From contig NZ_LNUP01000016.1 of NCBI RefSeq assembly GCF_001512295.1, positions 62,001 through 126,000 of the forward strand: 64,000 bases of DNA, read 5' to 3'. This document shows, piece by piece, positions 7,219 through 15,865 of the stretch; the stretch's first letter is position 1, and each line of letters begins with the position of its first letter. Under the pieces are notes generated by a model, which was given only the letters and a program-made list of their open reading frames with translations, was not told where the DNA came from and searched no databases. The DNA comes from Pseudomonas sp. EpS/L25. Lineage in GTDB: Bacteria > Pseudomonadota > Gammaproteobacteria > Pseudomonadales > Pseudomonadaceae. Made by a program: the position numbers and the translations under genes.

Positions 7219-8598
7219 ATGACCCAAACCTTCGAATCCGCCACCTTACCCCTGGCCGGCAGTCCCGCGCCGGCCGTGACCGGTACCCTGGACGTCCAGC
7301 AATTCATCAATCGCCAGGCACTCTCCAGCTACCAGTGGCGCATCGTCGCCCTGTGCTTTTTGATCGTCTTCCTCGACGGCCTGGATACCGCCGCCATGGG
7401 CTTCATCGCCCCGGCGCTGTCGGTGGAGTGGGGCATTCCACGCGCCAGCCTCGGGCCGGTGATGAGCGCCGCCCTCGGCGGCATGGTCTTCGGCGCCCTG
7501 TTCTCCGGTCCGCTGGCGGATCGCTTCGGGCGCAAGGGCGTACTGGTGGTCGCCACCTTCATCTTCGGTGGCTTCAGCCTGCTGTCGGCCTTCAGCGCCA
7601 ACCTCGACCAGTTGGTGATCCTGAGATTCCTCACCGGCCTGGGCCTGGGCGCCGCCATGCCCAACGCCACCACGCTGCTCTCGGAATACACCCCCGAACG
7701 ACTCAAGTCGCTGCTGGTGACCAGCATGTTCTGCGGCTTCAACCTGGGCATGGCCGGTGGCGGCTTCGTCTCGGCCTGGATGATCCCGGCCCATGGCTGG
7801 CACAGCCTGCTGGTGCTGGGCGGCGTGCTGCCCCTGGCCCTGGCCGTGGTGCTGCTGCTCTGGTTGCCGGAGTCGGCGCGCTACCTGGTGGTGCACGGCA
7901 AGAGCGCCGAGCGCATCCGTCGGGTGCTGGTGCCCATTGGCCGTGAGGCCGCCGAGGCGCGCCACTTCGTGGTGCCCGAGCAGAAGACGGTCAAGGCCGG
8001 CAATGTCTTCGCGGTGATCTTCAACCGCACCTTCAGCGCCGGCACCCTGCTGCTGTGGCTGACCTATTTCATGGGCCTGGTTATCGTCTACCTGCTCACC
8101 AGTTGGCTGCCGACGTTGATGCGCGACGCTGGCGCCAGCCTGGAGCAGGCCGCTCTGATCGGCGCGCTGTTCCAGTTCGGTGGGGTGCTCAGCGCGGTGT
8201 TCGTCGGCTGGGCCATGGACAGGTTCAATCCGCACAAGGTGATCGGCCTGTTCTATGCCCTGGCCGGCATCTTCGCTTACTGTGTCGGCCAGAGCCTGGG
8301 ACAGGTCGCCCTGGTCGCCACCCTGGTGCTGGTGGCCGGCATGTGCATCAACGGCGCCCAGTCCGCCATGCCCTCGCTGGCGGCGCGCTACTACCCGACT
8401 CATGGCCGCGCCACCGGGGTGTCCTGGATGCTCGGTATCGGCCGCTTCGGCGCCATCACCGGGGCCTGGATGGGCGCGACCCTGCTGGGCCTGGGCTGGA
8501 CCTTCACCCAGGTACTCACCGCACTGCTCTTGCCGGCGGGTATCGCCGCCCTGGCCGTGCTGATCAAGGGGGTGGTCAGTCACGCCGATGCGACCTGA
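7219..8598 (+). CDS. pcaK: 4-hydroxybenzoate/protocatechuate MFS transporter
   Basis: 459 residues with twelve hydrophobic segments. It belongs to the aromatic acid:H+ symporter branch of the MFS: FLDGLDTAAMGFIAPAL in helix 1 carries the DGxD motif needed in PcaK, and GPLADRFGRKG (about 94-104) is the MFS loop 2-3 signature. The inner-membrane symporter would take up 4-hydroxybenzoate or protocatechuate and can contribute to chemotaxis toward them. The paired PcaR motif upstream supports membership of the pca regulon. Related vanK or benK transporters are the alternative; context favours PcaK. Confidence 0.88.
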   Translation: MTQTFESATLPLAGSPAPAVTGTLDVQQFINRQALSSYQWRIVALCFLIVFLDGLDTAAMGFIAPALSVEWGIPRASLGPVMSAALGGMVFGALFSGPLADRFGRKGVLVVATFIFGGFSLLSAFSANLDQLVILRFLTGLGLGAAMPNATTLLSEYTPERLKSLLVTSMFCGFNLGMAGGGFVSAWMIPAHGWHSLLVLGGVLPLALAVVLLLWLPESARYLVVHGKSAERIRRVLVPIGREAAEARHFVVPEQKTVKAGNVFAVIFNRTFSAGTLLLWLTYFMGLVIVYLLTSWLPTLMRDAGASLEQAALIGALFQFGGVLSAVFVGWAMDRFNPHKVIGLFYALAGIFAYCVGQSLGQVALVATLVLVAGMCINGAQSAMPSLAARYYPTHGRATGVSWMLGIGRFGAITGAWMGATLLGLGWTFTQVLTALLLPAGIAALAVLIKGVVSHADAT

Positions 8599-8818
8599 CA
8601 GGAGCCGTGGCGGGCGAAGTGCAAGCAGGCTGCCTGTTCAGCAGTCTGTAAGAGTCGCGGCAGATCGTTTCCCTTGATTCCGTACTCAACGAGGATGTGA
8701 CGCGAAGTCCGCTCGTAGCGCTGAAACCTTATACGCTTGCGCATCTTTGCGTATCAAATCTACAATCTCTCGATAAATGGACTGGGGGTTCCCGGTCGGC
8801 GTCATGGCCTCGGTGCGA

Positions 8819-9706
8819 TCACCGGGGCCTTTCGCTTTCTAAAGGCGGATGAATTTTCAAGCCCCAGCCCTCGAAGCCTATGCCCACCTGCATACGGCCA
8901 CCACTACAGAAGAATTTCCGCTTCAGCAGGTCGAAAGCCCGGTTCGGTTGCTCGGGTTTGACGACCGATAGTCCTATGGGCCGAGCTACCAGATCTGCTA
9001 ATTGCAGGCCGGAAGAATTGGTCTTCTTGTCGGCGAAGATGATCTCGAAGGGTAGTATTCGGCTGAACCTGTTGTCTCCCGCACACAGGCGTCTGAATTC
9101 AAGCTCGAGTTCCGCGTCCTCTCGTCTGCCCCGGCATTCCACCACGACATGCGTCGTTAATGACTGCTCCTGCTTTTCTTCGAGAAATTCGTATAGCGTC
9201 TCTAAACAAAAGCCCAGCGCCAAGTGGTAAGGATTGTCGCTCCGCTCGCGTAGGCGATGCTTGTCGATAACGCAAGCGATGAGGATGAAGTTGCTGGTTT
9301 CGATGATGTCCGTCAGTTCATCCAGGAAGTGTTCTTTGTGCTGACGACTGTCGAAGCGAAAGCCGCTCTTTTACTTGCGGATGTCGGTTTCATGCAAGAC
9401 CACGAGATCATGGCCGAAATGTTTGAACTTGAAGGCCTCGATTGACGGCACCACGCGCTGGGCATAGTGGTTCTTGTTGAAGATGCAAAAGGCCAGCGTG
9501 AAAACCGGATAGTTCGGGTCGATCCGCTCCAGTCCATGGTCTCCGCTTTCATCTACATAGACGACATATCTGCTGAACAGTTTTTCTGCTCGAACAGGCT
9601 CTGCAGCCATGGCAGGTGGCTCTTCGGTGGCTGGGAAAAGCGGTAGTTGGTGAATGTGCAGTCCTGTTTGATCCTGCGTAGGCGCGGTGCGCGTATCCAT
9701 CGTCAT
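8819..9706 (-). pseudogene. DUF3800 protein gene broken by one in-frame TAA
   Basis: The first part (start chosen at ATG 9706; 9700 is equally possible) encodes YVVYVDESGDHG, the acidic N-terminal motif of DUF3800, and reads to FGHDLVVLHETDIRK, where a TAA stands at 9371-9373. The same frame continues without another stop (KSGFRFDSRQHKEHFLDEL) through LQLADLVARPIG to 8819, the normal DUF3800 C-terminal end. A single C-to-T change of a CAA glutamine codon would explain the stop. DUF3800 proteins are RNase H-like and frequent on mobile DNA. The region is visibly less GC-rich than its neighbours, suggesting transfer. Readthrough or sequencing error are alternatives to true loss. Confidence 0.8.
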
Positions 9707-10100
9707 GGGTTTGACTGCATGAGGTAGACGGGATGGAAAAGATACCGCCGTGACAGGGCATGGCGCCACAGTCGCACGATTCTTTCGAAACTATGAAGTG
9801 ATGTCGTATTGAAGACCTTGAGCGACGCGCCATAATTTCATGTCGACGATTAAACTTGGGTACAGGTCGCTCGATCGATCGGTGGGCTAGTCGAGGTTGA
9901 TGCGCGTTAGTTCATGAGGCACCAGGTACCTTCGTGGTGGTAAAGGATGGGTGAAAGACCCAATCCTGACAAAGCGCTGCGGTGCTCCAGCAGAGTTTGG
10001 GTGGCTCTCGTTTGCCGCGTGATCAGGCATTGTCACGGTTCATCCCCAGGCGACCGGTTTCGGCGTAGCATTCACGCCTTTTCCCAGTATCGATCCGAGC
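9707..10100. other. Intergenic region, nothing identified
   Basis: 394 bp between the broken DUF3800 gene and the methyltransferase gene. Composition shifts from AT-richer to the local GC level. No convincing gene, repeat, terminator or RNA was seen. Confidence 0.5.
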
Positions 10101-11039
10101 ATGAACACCTCCACCCTCGCCATCCTCACCGACCTCCTGACCGCCGCCTTGGCCAATCCGCCACCGGAGGCGCGCCGGCTGATCCATGGCCGCGGCCGCC
10201 TGCGGCCAGGGCTGGAGCAGCTCACCGTCGACTGGCTGGAAGGGGTGGTGCGGGTCTGCCTGTTTCGCGAATTGCCGGCAGACGAGCTGGAGGCCCTGCG
10301 CGATACCCTGAGGTCGCTGGCGGATGCGCCGGCCTGGAGCGCCAGTGGTGCGCGCAGCCTGCTCTTGCAGCACCGCTATCGCCTGGACGCCGCCAGCGAG
10401 GCGCTGATCGGCGCGCCGGTGGGCGAGCATGTCATCCATGAGGACGGCCTGAAGTTCGGCCTGGACCTCACCCGGCACCAGAACATGGGGCTGTTCCTCG
10501 ACATGCGCCTGGGCCGCCGCTGGGTACGCGAACAGGCCGCCGGCCTGCGAATCCTCAATCTCTTCGCCTACACCTGCGGCTTCTCGGTGGCCGCCCTGGC
10601 CGGTGGCGCGGCCCAGGTGGTCAATCTGGACATGGCCCGCGGGGCCCTGACCCGCGGCCGCGAGAATCACCGGCTCAATGGCCACGACCTCGGCAAGGTC
10701 GCCTTTCTCGGCCACGAGCTGTTCAAGTCCTGGGGCAAGGTGCGCAAGCTAGGGCCCTACGACCTGGTGATCGTCGATCCGCCCAGCTTCCAGCAGGGCA
10801 GCTTCGCCCTGACCAAGGACTACGCGCGCATCCTGCGCCGACTGCCGGAACTGCTAACCCCCGGTGGCCGGGTGCTGGGCTGTGTCAACGACCCTGGCGT
10901 GGGGGCGGACTTCCTCATCGCCGGCATGGCCCAGGAAGCGCCCGGACTGGCCTTCGTCGAGCGCCTGACCAACCCGCCGGAATTCGCCGACGAAGACCCC
11001 GAAGGCGGGCTCAAGGTGCTGGTGTTCCGGCAAGGCTGA
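10101..11039 (+). CDS. Class I SAM-dependent methyltransferase, RlmI/RlmL-like
   Basis: 312 residues. Motif I is LNLFAYTCGFSVAALAGGA (about 150-168), followed by an acidic VNLDMA loop, and motif IV is VDPPSFQQG (about 228-236), the DPPS/F form found in rRNA cytosine or guanine methyltransferases of the RlmI/RlmL/RsmB-like groups. The N-terminal PUA domain of RlmI is missing, and the first ~110 residues are not recognised. The substrate is therefore uncertain; an RNA base is the best guess. It stands alone, followed by a convergent small gene. Confidence 0.75.
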   Translation: MNTSTLAILTDLLTAALANPPPEARRLIHGRGRLRPGLEQLTVDWLEGVVRVCLFRELPADELEALRDTLRSLADAPAWSASGARSLLLQHRYRLDAASEALIGAPVGEHVIHEDGLKFGLDLTRHQNMGLFLDMRLGRRWVREQAAGLRILNLFAYTCGFSVAALAGGAAQVVNLDMARGALTRGRENHRLNGHDLGKVAFLGHELFKSWGKVRKLGPYDLVIVDPPSFQQGSFALTKDYARILRRLPELLTPGGRVLGCVNDPGVGADFLIAGMAQEAPGLAFVERLTNPPEFADEDPEGGLKVLVFRQG

Positions 11040-11052
11040 GCTGGCCCGAACG

Positions 11053-11274
11053 TCAGTCGCGCTTCGGCAAGCGCCGATAGAGCTGCTCGACCTTTTCCCG
11101 TGCCCAGGGCGTGCGGCGCAGGAAGGTCAGGCTGGATTTGAGGCTGGGCTCATGGGTGAAGCAGCGCAGCGGGATGCGGCGACCGAGTTCTTCCCAGCCG
11201 TGATGCTCCACCAGACGGGTGAGCAGGGCTTCGAGGGTGATGCCTTCGAGGGCGGGGCGGGATTTGTCGGACAT
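11053..11274 (-). CDS. VF530-family small DNA-binding protein (DUF2132)
   Basis: 73 residues, the normal size. The sequence PLEGITLE-type start (ALEGITLEALLTRLVEHHGW), the RIPLRCF strand and the tail PSLKSSLTFLRRTPWAREKV match the VF530/DUF2132 family, small proteins with a fold reported to bind DNA. AGGAG lies 8 bases before the ATG. Its role is unknown. It is convergent with the methyltransferase gene and divergent from pcaI. Confidence 0.85.
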   Translation of the reverse strand: MSDKSRPALEGITLEALLTRLVEHHGWEELGRRIPLRCFTHEPSLKSSLTFLRRTPWAREKVEQLYRRLPKRD

Positions 11275-11363
11275 CGGTCGGGCTCCTGGCTAGGGCAGGG
11301 CAGTGTAGCCGGTGCGCCGGCTGACCGCGTACCGGCCGGGTCGATAGTCTGCTGAGCAATCTT

Positions 11364-11396
11364 GTTCGATAATCGAACTGTTAGTCGATTATCGGA
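11364..11396 (+). promoter_or_regulatory. Predicted paired PcaR sites upstream of pcaI
   Basis: GTTCGATAATCGAAC (11364-11378) is a perfect 15-bp palindrome agreeing with the PcaR consensus at 13 of 15 positions. GTCGATTATCGG (11384-11395) follows with its centre 19 bp downstream. The pair is about 90 bp before pcaI. It is the best-scoring of the three sites in the window. Confidence 0.8.
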
Positions 11397-11481
11397 TTGT
11401 TTGTGCCGATGGGGCTTTGTAGTCTGATCCCAGACCGCCGCACCGGGCGGCGCCGATAACAAAGACGCGAGTCGACAATCC

Positions 11482-12330
11482 ATGGCCCAGATCCTGTCCC
11501 TGAGCGAAGCCATCCAGCGCTTCGTCCACGATGGCGAGACCGTCGCCCTCGAAGGCTTCACCCATCTCATCCCGACCGCCGCCGCCCACGAGTTGATCCG
11601 CCAGAACCGGCGCGACCTGACCCTGGTGCGCATGACGCCCGACCTGGTCTACGACCTGCTGATCGGCGCCGGCTGCGCCAAGCGGCTGATCTTCTCCTGG
11701 GGTGGCAATCCCGGCGTCGGCTCCCTGCACCGCCTGCGCGATGCGGTGGAGAAGGGCTGGCCGCATAAGCTCGACATCTCCGAGCACAGCCACGCGGCCC
11801 TGGCCAATGCCTATGTCGCCGGCGCCTCCAACCTGCCGTTCGCCGTGCTGCGCGGCTACCAGGGCTCGGACCTGGTCAAGGTCAACCCGGACATCAAGTT
11901 CATCGCCTGCCCCTTCACCGGCGAGCAGCTCGCCGCGGTGCCCAGCGTGCGCCCGGACGTCACCGTCATCCACGCGCAGAAGGCCGACCGCCAGGGCAAC
12001 GTGCTGATCCAGGGCATCCTTGGCGTGCAGAAGGAGGCGGCCCTGGCCGCCCAGCGCTGCATCGTCACCGTGGAAGAGATCGTCGACGACCTCCAGGCAC
12101 CGATGAACGCCTGCGTGCTGCCGACCTGGGCGCTGGCCGCGGTCTGCGTGGTGCCGGGCGGGGCGCATCCGTCCTATGCCCACGGCTACTACGAGCGGGA
12201 CAACCGTTTCTACCAGGCCTGGGACCCGATCGCCCGCGACCGCGAGACCTTCACCCAGTGGATCGACACCTACATCCGCGGTACCGCGGACTTCGCCGCC
12301 TTCCAGGCGAAGCTGGCTGCGGAGGCCTGA
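11482..12330 (+). CDS. pcaI: 3-oxoadipate CoA-transferase subunit A (glutaconate CoA-transferase-like)
   Basis: 282 residues. VALEGFTHLIPTAAAHELI and the glycine-rich GGNPGVGSLHRLRDA place it in the alpha subunit of the GctA-like CoA-transferases, not the shorter SCOT-type PcaI of P. putida. With PcaJ it would move CoA from succinyl-CoA to beta-ketoadipate in the cytoplasm. The function rests on context: it is the first gene of pcaIJF, preceded by two PcaR motifs. Its TGA abuts the pcaJ ATG. Another acid (for example glutaconate or 3-oxoacids) is possible but less likely. Confidence 0.82.
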   Translation: MAQILSLSEAIQRFVHDGETVALEGFTHLIPTAAAHELIRQNRRDLTLVRMTPDLVYDLLIGAGCAKRLIFSWGGNPGVGSLHRLRDAVEKGWPHKLDISEHSHAALANAYVAGASNLPFAVLRGYQGSDLVKVNPDIKFIACPFTGEQLAAVPSVRPDVTVIHAQKADRQGNVLIQGILGVQKEAALAAQRCIVTVEEIVDDLQAPMNACVLPTWALAAVCVVPGGAHPSYAHGYYERDNRFYQAWDPIARDRETFTQWIDTYIRGTADFAAFQAKLAAEA

Positions 12331-13119
12331 ATGATGAGCGACTTCACCACCAATGAAATGATGACCGTGGCCGCCGCCCGCCGCCTCGGCAATGGCAGCG
12401 TCTGCTTCGTCGGCATCGGCCTGCCGTCCACCGCCGCGAACCTGGCGCGCCTGACCCATGCGCCGGACGTGGTGCTGATCTACGAATCCGGCCCCATCGG
12501 CGCCAAGCCGACGGTGCTGCCACTGTCCATCGGCGACGGCGAACTGGCCGAGACCGCCGACACCGTGGTGCCCACCGGCGAGATCTTCCGCTACTGGCTG
12601 CAGGGCGGACGCATCGACGTCGGCTTTTTGGGCGCGGCCCAGGTCGACCGCTTCGGCAACATCAACACCACGGTGATCGGCGACTACCACCAGCCCAAGG
12701 TGCGCCTGCCGGGCGCCGGCGGCGCGCCGGAGATCGCCGGCTCGGCCAAGGAGGTGCTGATCATCCTCAAGCAGTCGCACCGCAGCTTCGTCGACAAGCT
12801 GGCCTTCATCACCTCGGTGGGCTTCGGCGAGGGCGGCGATCACCGCCAGCAACTGGGCCTGCCGGGCAAGGGCCCGACCGCCATCATCACCGACCTGTGC
12901 ATCATGGAGCCGGAAGCCGGCACGAACGAATTCGTGGTGACCGCCCTGCATCCCGGGGTGACCCGCGAGCAGGTGGTGGCCGCCACCGGCTGGGCCATCC
13001 GCTTCGCCGACCAGGTCGCCACTACCGCGGCGCCGACTGCCACCGAGCTCGAGGCCCTACGCGATCTGCAGGCGCGGACCACGGCGGCCCATGGCGGCCA
13101 GAAGGGAGGTGAGGAATGA
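12331..13119 (+). CDS. pcaJ: 3-oxoadipate CoA-transferase subunit B
   Basis: 262 residues from the first of two adjacent ATGs (12331 and 12334). VLIYESGPIGA contains the catalytic glutamate (E52) that forms the glutamyl-CoA thioester, as in CoA-transferase beta subunits, and GAAQVDRFGNINTTVIGDY is typical of the GctB-like group. It pairs with PcaI, encoded immediately upstream, and its stop overlaps the pcaF start (ATGA at 13116), so the three are translated as a unit. The CoA-transferase assignment is firm; the substrate is inferred from the operon. Confidence 0.85.
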   Translation: MMSDFTTNEMMTVAAARRLGNGSVCFVGIGLPSTAANLARLTHAPDVVLIYESGPIGAKPTVLPLSIGDGELAETADTVVPTGEIFRYWLQGGRIDVGFLGAAQVDRFGNINTTVIGDYHQPKVRLPGAGGAPEIAGSAKEVLIILKQSHRSFVDKLAFITSVGFGEGGDHRQQLGLPGKGPTAIITDLCIMEPEAGTNEFVVTALHPGVTREQVVAATGWAIRFADQVATTAAPTATELEALRDLQARTTAAHGGQKGGEE

Positions 13120-14330
13120 GTCGCGCCGTCTATATCTGCGATGCCGTCCGCACCCCCATCGGTCGGCTCAATGGCGGGCTGTCCGCCGTGCGCGCCGACG
13201 ACCTGGCGGCCATCCCGCTCAAGGCGCTGCAGGAGCGTAATCCCCAGGTGGACTGGTCCGCCGTGGACGAGGTGTTCATGGGCTGCGCCAACCAGGCCGG
13301 TGAAGACAATCGCAACGTGGCGCGCATGGCGGTGCTGCTGTCGGGATTGCCGGAAACGGTGCCGGGCGTGACCCTCAATCGCCTCTGCGCCTCGGGCATG
13401 GAGGCGGTGGGCCAGGCCTACCGCGCCATCGCCCTGGGCGAGATGGAGCTGGTGATCGCCGCCGGGGTGGAGTCCATGACCCGCGCGCCCTATGTGATGG
13501 GCAAGGCCGACAGCGCCTTCGGGCGCGGCCAGAAGCTGGAAGACACCACCCTGGGCTGGCGCTTCGTCAATCCAGCGCTGAAGGAAGCCTATGGCGTCGA
13601 CAGCATGCCGGTCACCGGCGACAACGTCGCCGCCGACTATGGCGTCAGCCGCGCCGACCAGGACGCCTTCGGCCTGCGCAGCCAGCAACGCGCCGCCGCG
13701 GCCCAGGAATCCGGCTACTACGCCGAGGAAATCGTCCCGGTGACCATCAAGGGCAAGAAGGGCGACGTGGTGGTGGCGCAGGACGAGCATCCGCGTCCGG
13801 ACACCACCGCCGAGGGCCTGGCCAAGCTCAAGCCGGTCAACGGCCCGGATAAGACCGTGACCGCCGGCAACGCCTCGGGCCTCAACGACGGCGCCTCGGC
13901 CATCATCCTGGCTTCGGCGGAAGCCGTGAAGCAGCACGGCCTGACCCCGCGCGCCAAGGTGCTGGGCATGGCCAGCGGCGGGGTAGCGCCGCGCATCATG
14001 GGCGTCGGTCCGACCCCGGCGGTGCGCAAGCTGCTCAAACAGCTGGACCTGTCCATCGAGGCCTTCGACGTCATCGAACTCAACGAAGCCTTCGCTGCCC
14101 AGGGCCTGGCGGTGCTACGCGAGCTGGGCGTGGCCGACGACAGTCCCAAGGTCAATCCCAACGGCGGCGCCATCGCCCTGGGTCATCCCCTGGGCATGAG
14201 CGGCAACCGCCTGGTGCTCACCGCGGTGCACCACCTGGAGAAGACCGGGGGCCGCCTGGGGCTCGCCACCATGTGCGTGGGCGTCGGCCAGGGGCTGGCG
14301 CTGGCGGTGGAGCGGGTGGAGTCGATCTAG
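13116..14330 (+). CDS. pcaF: 3-oxoadipyl-CoA thiolase
   Basis: 404 residues, close to the usual 400. It has the thiolase nucleophile C91 in NRLCASGMEA, the histidine motif GGAIALGHPLGMSG and the second cysteine in MCVGVGQG near the end. It cleaves beta-ketoadipyl-CoA to succinyl-CoA and acetyl-CoA, the last step of the pathway. The start overlaps pcaJ. A REPIN-like hairpin follows at 14346 and separates this operon segment from pcaT. Confidence 0.92.
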   Translation: MSRAVYICDAVRTPIGRLNGGLSAVRADDLAAIPLKALQERNPQVDWSAVDEVFMGCANQAGEDNRNVARMAVLLSGLPETVPGVTLNRLCASGMEAVGQAYRAIALGEMELVIAAGVESMTRAPYVMGKADSAFGRGQKLEDTTLGWRFVNPALKEAYGVDSMPVTGDNVAADYGVSRADQDAFGLRSQQRAAAAQESGYYAEEIVPVTIKGKKGDVVVAQDEHPRPDTTAEGLAKLKPVNGPDKTVTAGNASGLNDGASAIILASAEAVKQHGLTPRAKVLGMASGGVAPRIMGVGPTPAVRKLLKQLDLSIEAFDVIELNEAFAAQGLAVLRELGVADDSPKVNPNGGAIALGHPLGMSGNRLVLTAVHHLEKTGGRLGLATMCVGVGQGLALAVERVESI

Positions 14331-14345
14331 GTTTTTGCATTGGCT

Positions 14346-14409
14346 ATCGCGGCCATGGGCCGCTCCTACAGGGCCTGATGCCTTTGTAGGAGCGGCCCAT
14401 GGCCGCGAT
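14346..14409. repeat. REPIN-like 25-bp inverted repeat, copy 1
   Basis: Two perfect 25-bp arms (14346-14370 and 14385-14409) carrying GCGGCCATGGGCCGCTCC surround a 14-base loop. Near-identical copies lie at 19386, 49399 and 53851, always intergenic. Each arm itself contains the smaller palindrome GCGGCCCATGGGCCGC-type core. Between pcaF and pcaT it could stabilise the pcaIJF message or terminate transcription. Confidence 0.9.
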
Positions 14410-14560
14410 GACCAGAGTCGATCGTAGAGTCCTTGCTTGAGCAATCACCGAAATTTCCAACCACCCCATGCCCACATCTCTCTGTAACCGCGTGTGTCTC
14501 TCCTGGTCCGATGGCGGTAGGCTGTCTCCCGTCCATCCATACCTATAACTAAGGATCTCC

Positions 14561-15853
14561 ATGAGCACTCGCCCGCATTACAGCTTCGAGGAGCGCAAGA
14601 AGCGCATCTTCGCCATCGTCGGCGCCTCGTCCGGCAACCTGGTGGAATGGTTCGACTTCTACGTCTACGCCTTCTGCTCCATCTACTTCGCCGCCGCCTT
14701 CTTCCCGAAGAGCGATCCCACCGTGCAGCTGCTCAGCACCGCCGGTGTCTTCGCCGCGGGCTTCCTGATGCGGCCCCTCGGCGGCTGGATCTTCGGGCGC
14801 GTCGCCGACAAGTACGGGCGGCGCACCTCCATGGTCATCTCCATCCTGATGATGGGCGCCGGCTCCCTGGCCATCGCCTGCCTGCCCACCTATGCCAGCA
14901 TCGGCGTCGCGGCGCCGGCCCTGCTGCTGCTCGCGCGACTGTTGCAGGGCATCTCGGTAGGCGGTGAATACGGCACCACCGCCACCTACATGAGCGAGGT
15001 GGCGCTGCGCGGCCAGCGCGGCTTCTTCGCCTCCTTCCAGTACGTCACCCTGATCGGCGGTCAGTTGCTGGCAGTGCTGGTGGTGGTGATCCTGCAACAG
15101 GTGCTCAGCGACGCAGAGCTGCGCGCCTGGGGCTGGCGGATTCCCTTCCTGGTCGGCGCCGTCGCCGCGGTGATCTCGCTGTTCCTGCGCCGCTCGCTGG
15201 AAGAGACCACCACCGCCGAGAGCCGCGCCAACAAGGAAGCCGGTACCCTGAGCGGCCTGTTCAAGCATCACAAGGCGGCCTTCTTCACCGTGCTCGGCTA
15301 CACCGCCGGCGGCTCGCTGATCTTCTATACCTTCACCACCTACATGCAGAAGTACCTGGTCAACACCAGTGGCATGGACGCCAAGACCGCCAGTGCCGTG
15401 ATGACCTGCGCCCTGCTGGTGTTCATGCTGATGCAGCCGCTGTTCGGCATGCTCTCCGATCGCATCGGCCGCCGTGCCTCCATGCTGCTGTTCGGCGGCC
15501 TGGGCGCGGTCTGCACCTGGCCGATCCTCACGGCGCTGGCCAGTGTCCAGAGTCCCTTCGTGGCCTTCCTGCTGATCTGCCTGGCCATGGCCATCATCAG
15601 CCTCTACACCTCCATCAGTGGCCTGGTGAAGGCGGAGATGTTCCCGCCGCAGGTGCGCGCCCTGGGCGTGGGCCTGTCCTATGCGGTGGCCAATGCGGTC
15701 TTTGGCGGTTCGGCGGAATTCGTCGCCCTGAGCTTCAAGACCCAGGGGCACGAAGAGGTGTTCTACATCTACGTCTCGGTGATGCTGGCGGTGGCCTTCC
15801 TGGTCAGCCTGCGGCTGCCGCGGCAGGCAGCCTACCTGCACCACGACCACTAA
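14561..15853 (+). CDS. pcaT: MHS-family (MFS) dicarboxylate/beta-ketoadipate transporter
   Basis: 430 residues, twelve predicted membrane segments. [14 protein letters not shown] in helix 1 and [14 protein letters not shown] in loop 2-3 are hallmarks of the metabolite:H+ symporter group that includes alpha-ketoglutarate permease KgtP and PcaT. As the first gene of pcaTBDC it is expected to import beta-ketoadipate or related dicarboxylates. AAGGA precedes the ATG by 6 bases. The stop is 12 bp from pcaB. Confidence 0.85.
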   Translation: MSTRPHYSFEERKKRIFAIVGASSGNLVEWFDFYVYAFCSIYFAAAFFPKSDPTVQLLSTAGVFAAGFLMRPLGGWIFGRVADKYGRRTSMVISILMMGAGSLAIACLPTYASIGVAAPALLLLARLLQGISVGGEYGTTATYMSEVALRGQRGFFASFQYVTLIGGQLLAVLVVVILQQVLSDAELRAWGWRIPFLVGAVAAVISLFLRRSLEETTTAESRANKEAGTLSGLFKHHKAAFFTVLGYTAGGSLIFYTFTTYMQKYLVNTSGMDAKTASAVMTCALLVFMLMQPLFGMLSDRIGRRASMLLFGGLGAVCTWPILTALASVQSPFVAFLLICLAMAIISLYTSISGLVKAEMFPPQVRALGVGLSYAVANAVFGGSAEFVALSFKTQGHEEVFYIYVSVMLAVAFLVSLRLPRQAAYLHHDH

Positions 15854-15865
15854 AAAGGAGTCCCC

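Noticed and set aside
9257-9445. A 62-codon plus-strand frame with acidic composition
   Set aside because: It lies over the nonsense region of the DUF3800 gene and has no ribosome-binding site; the DUF3800 reading explains the DNA.
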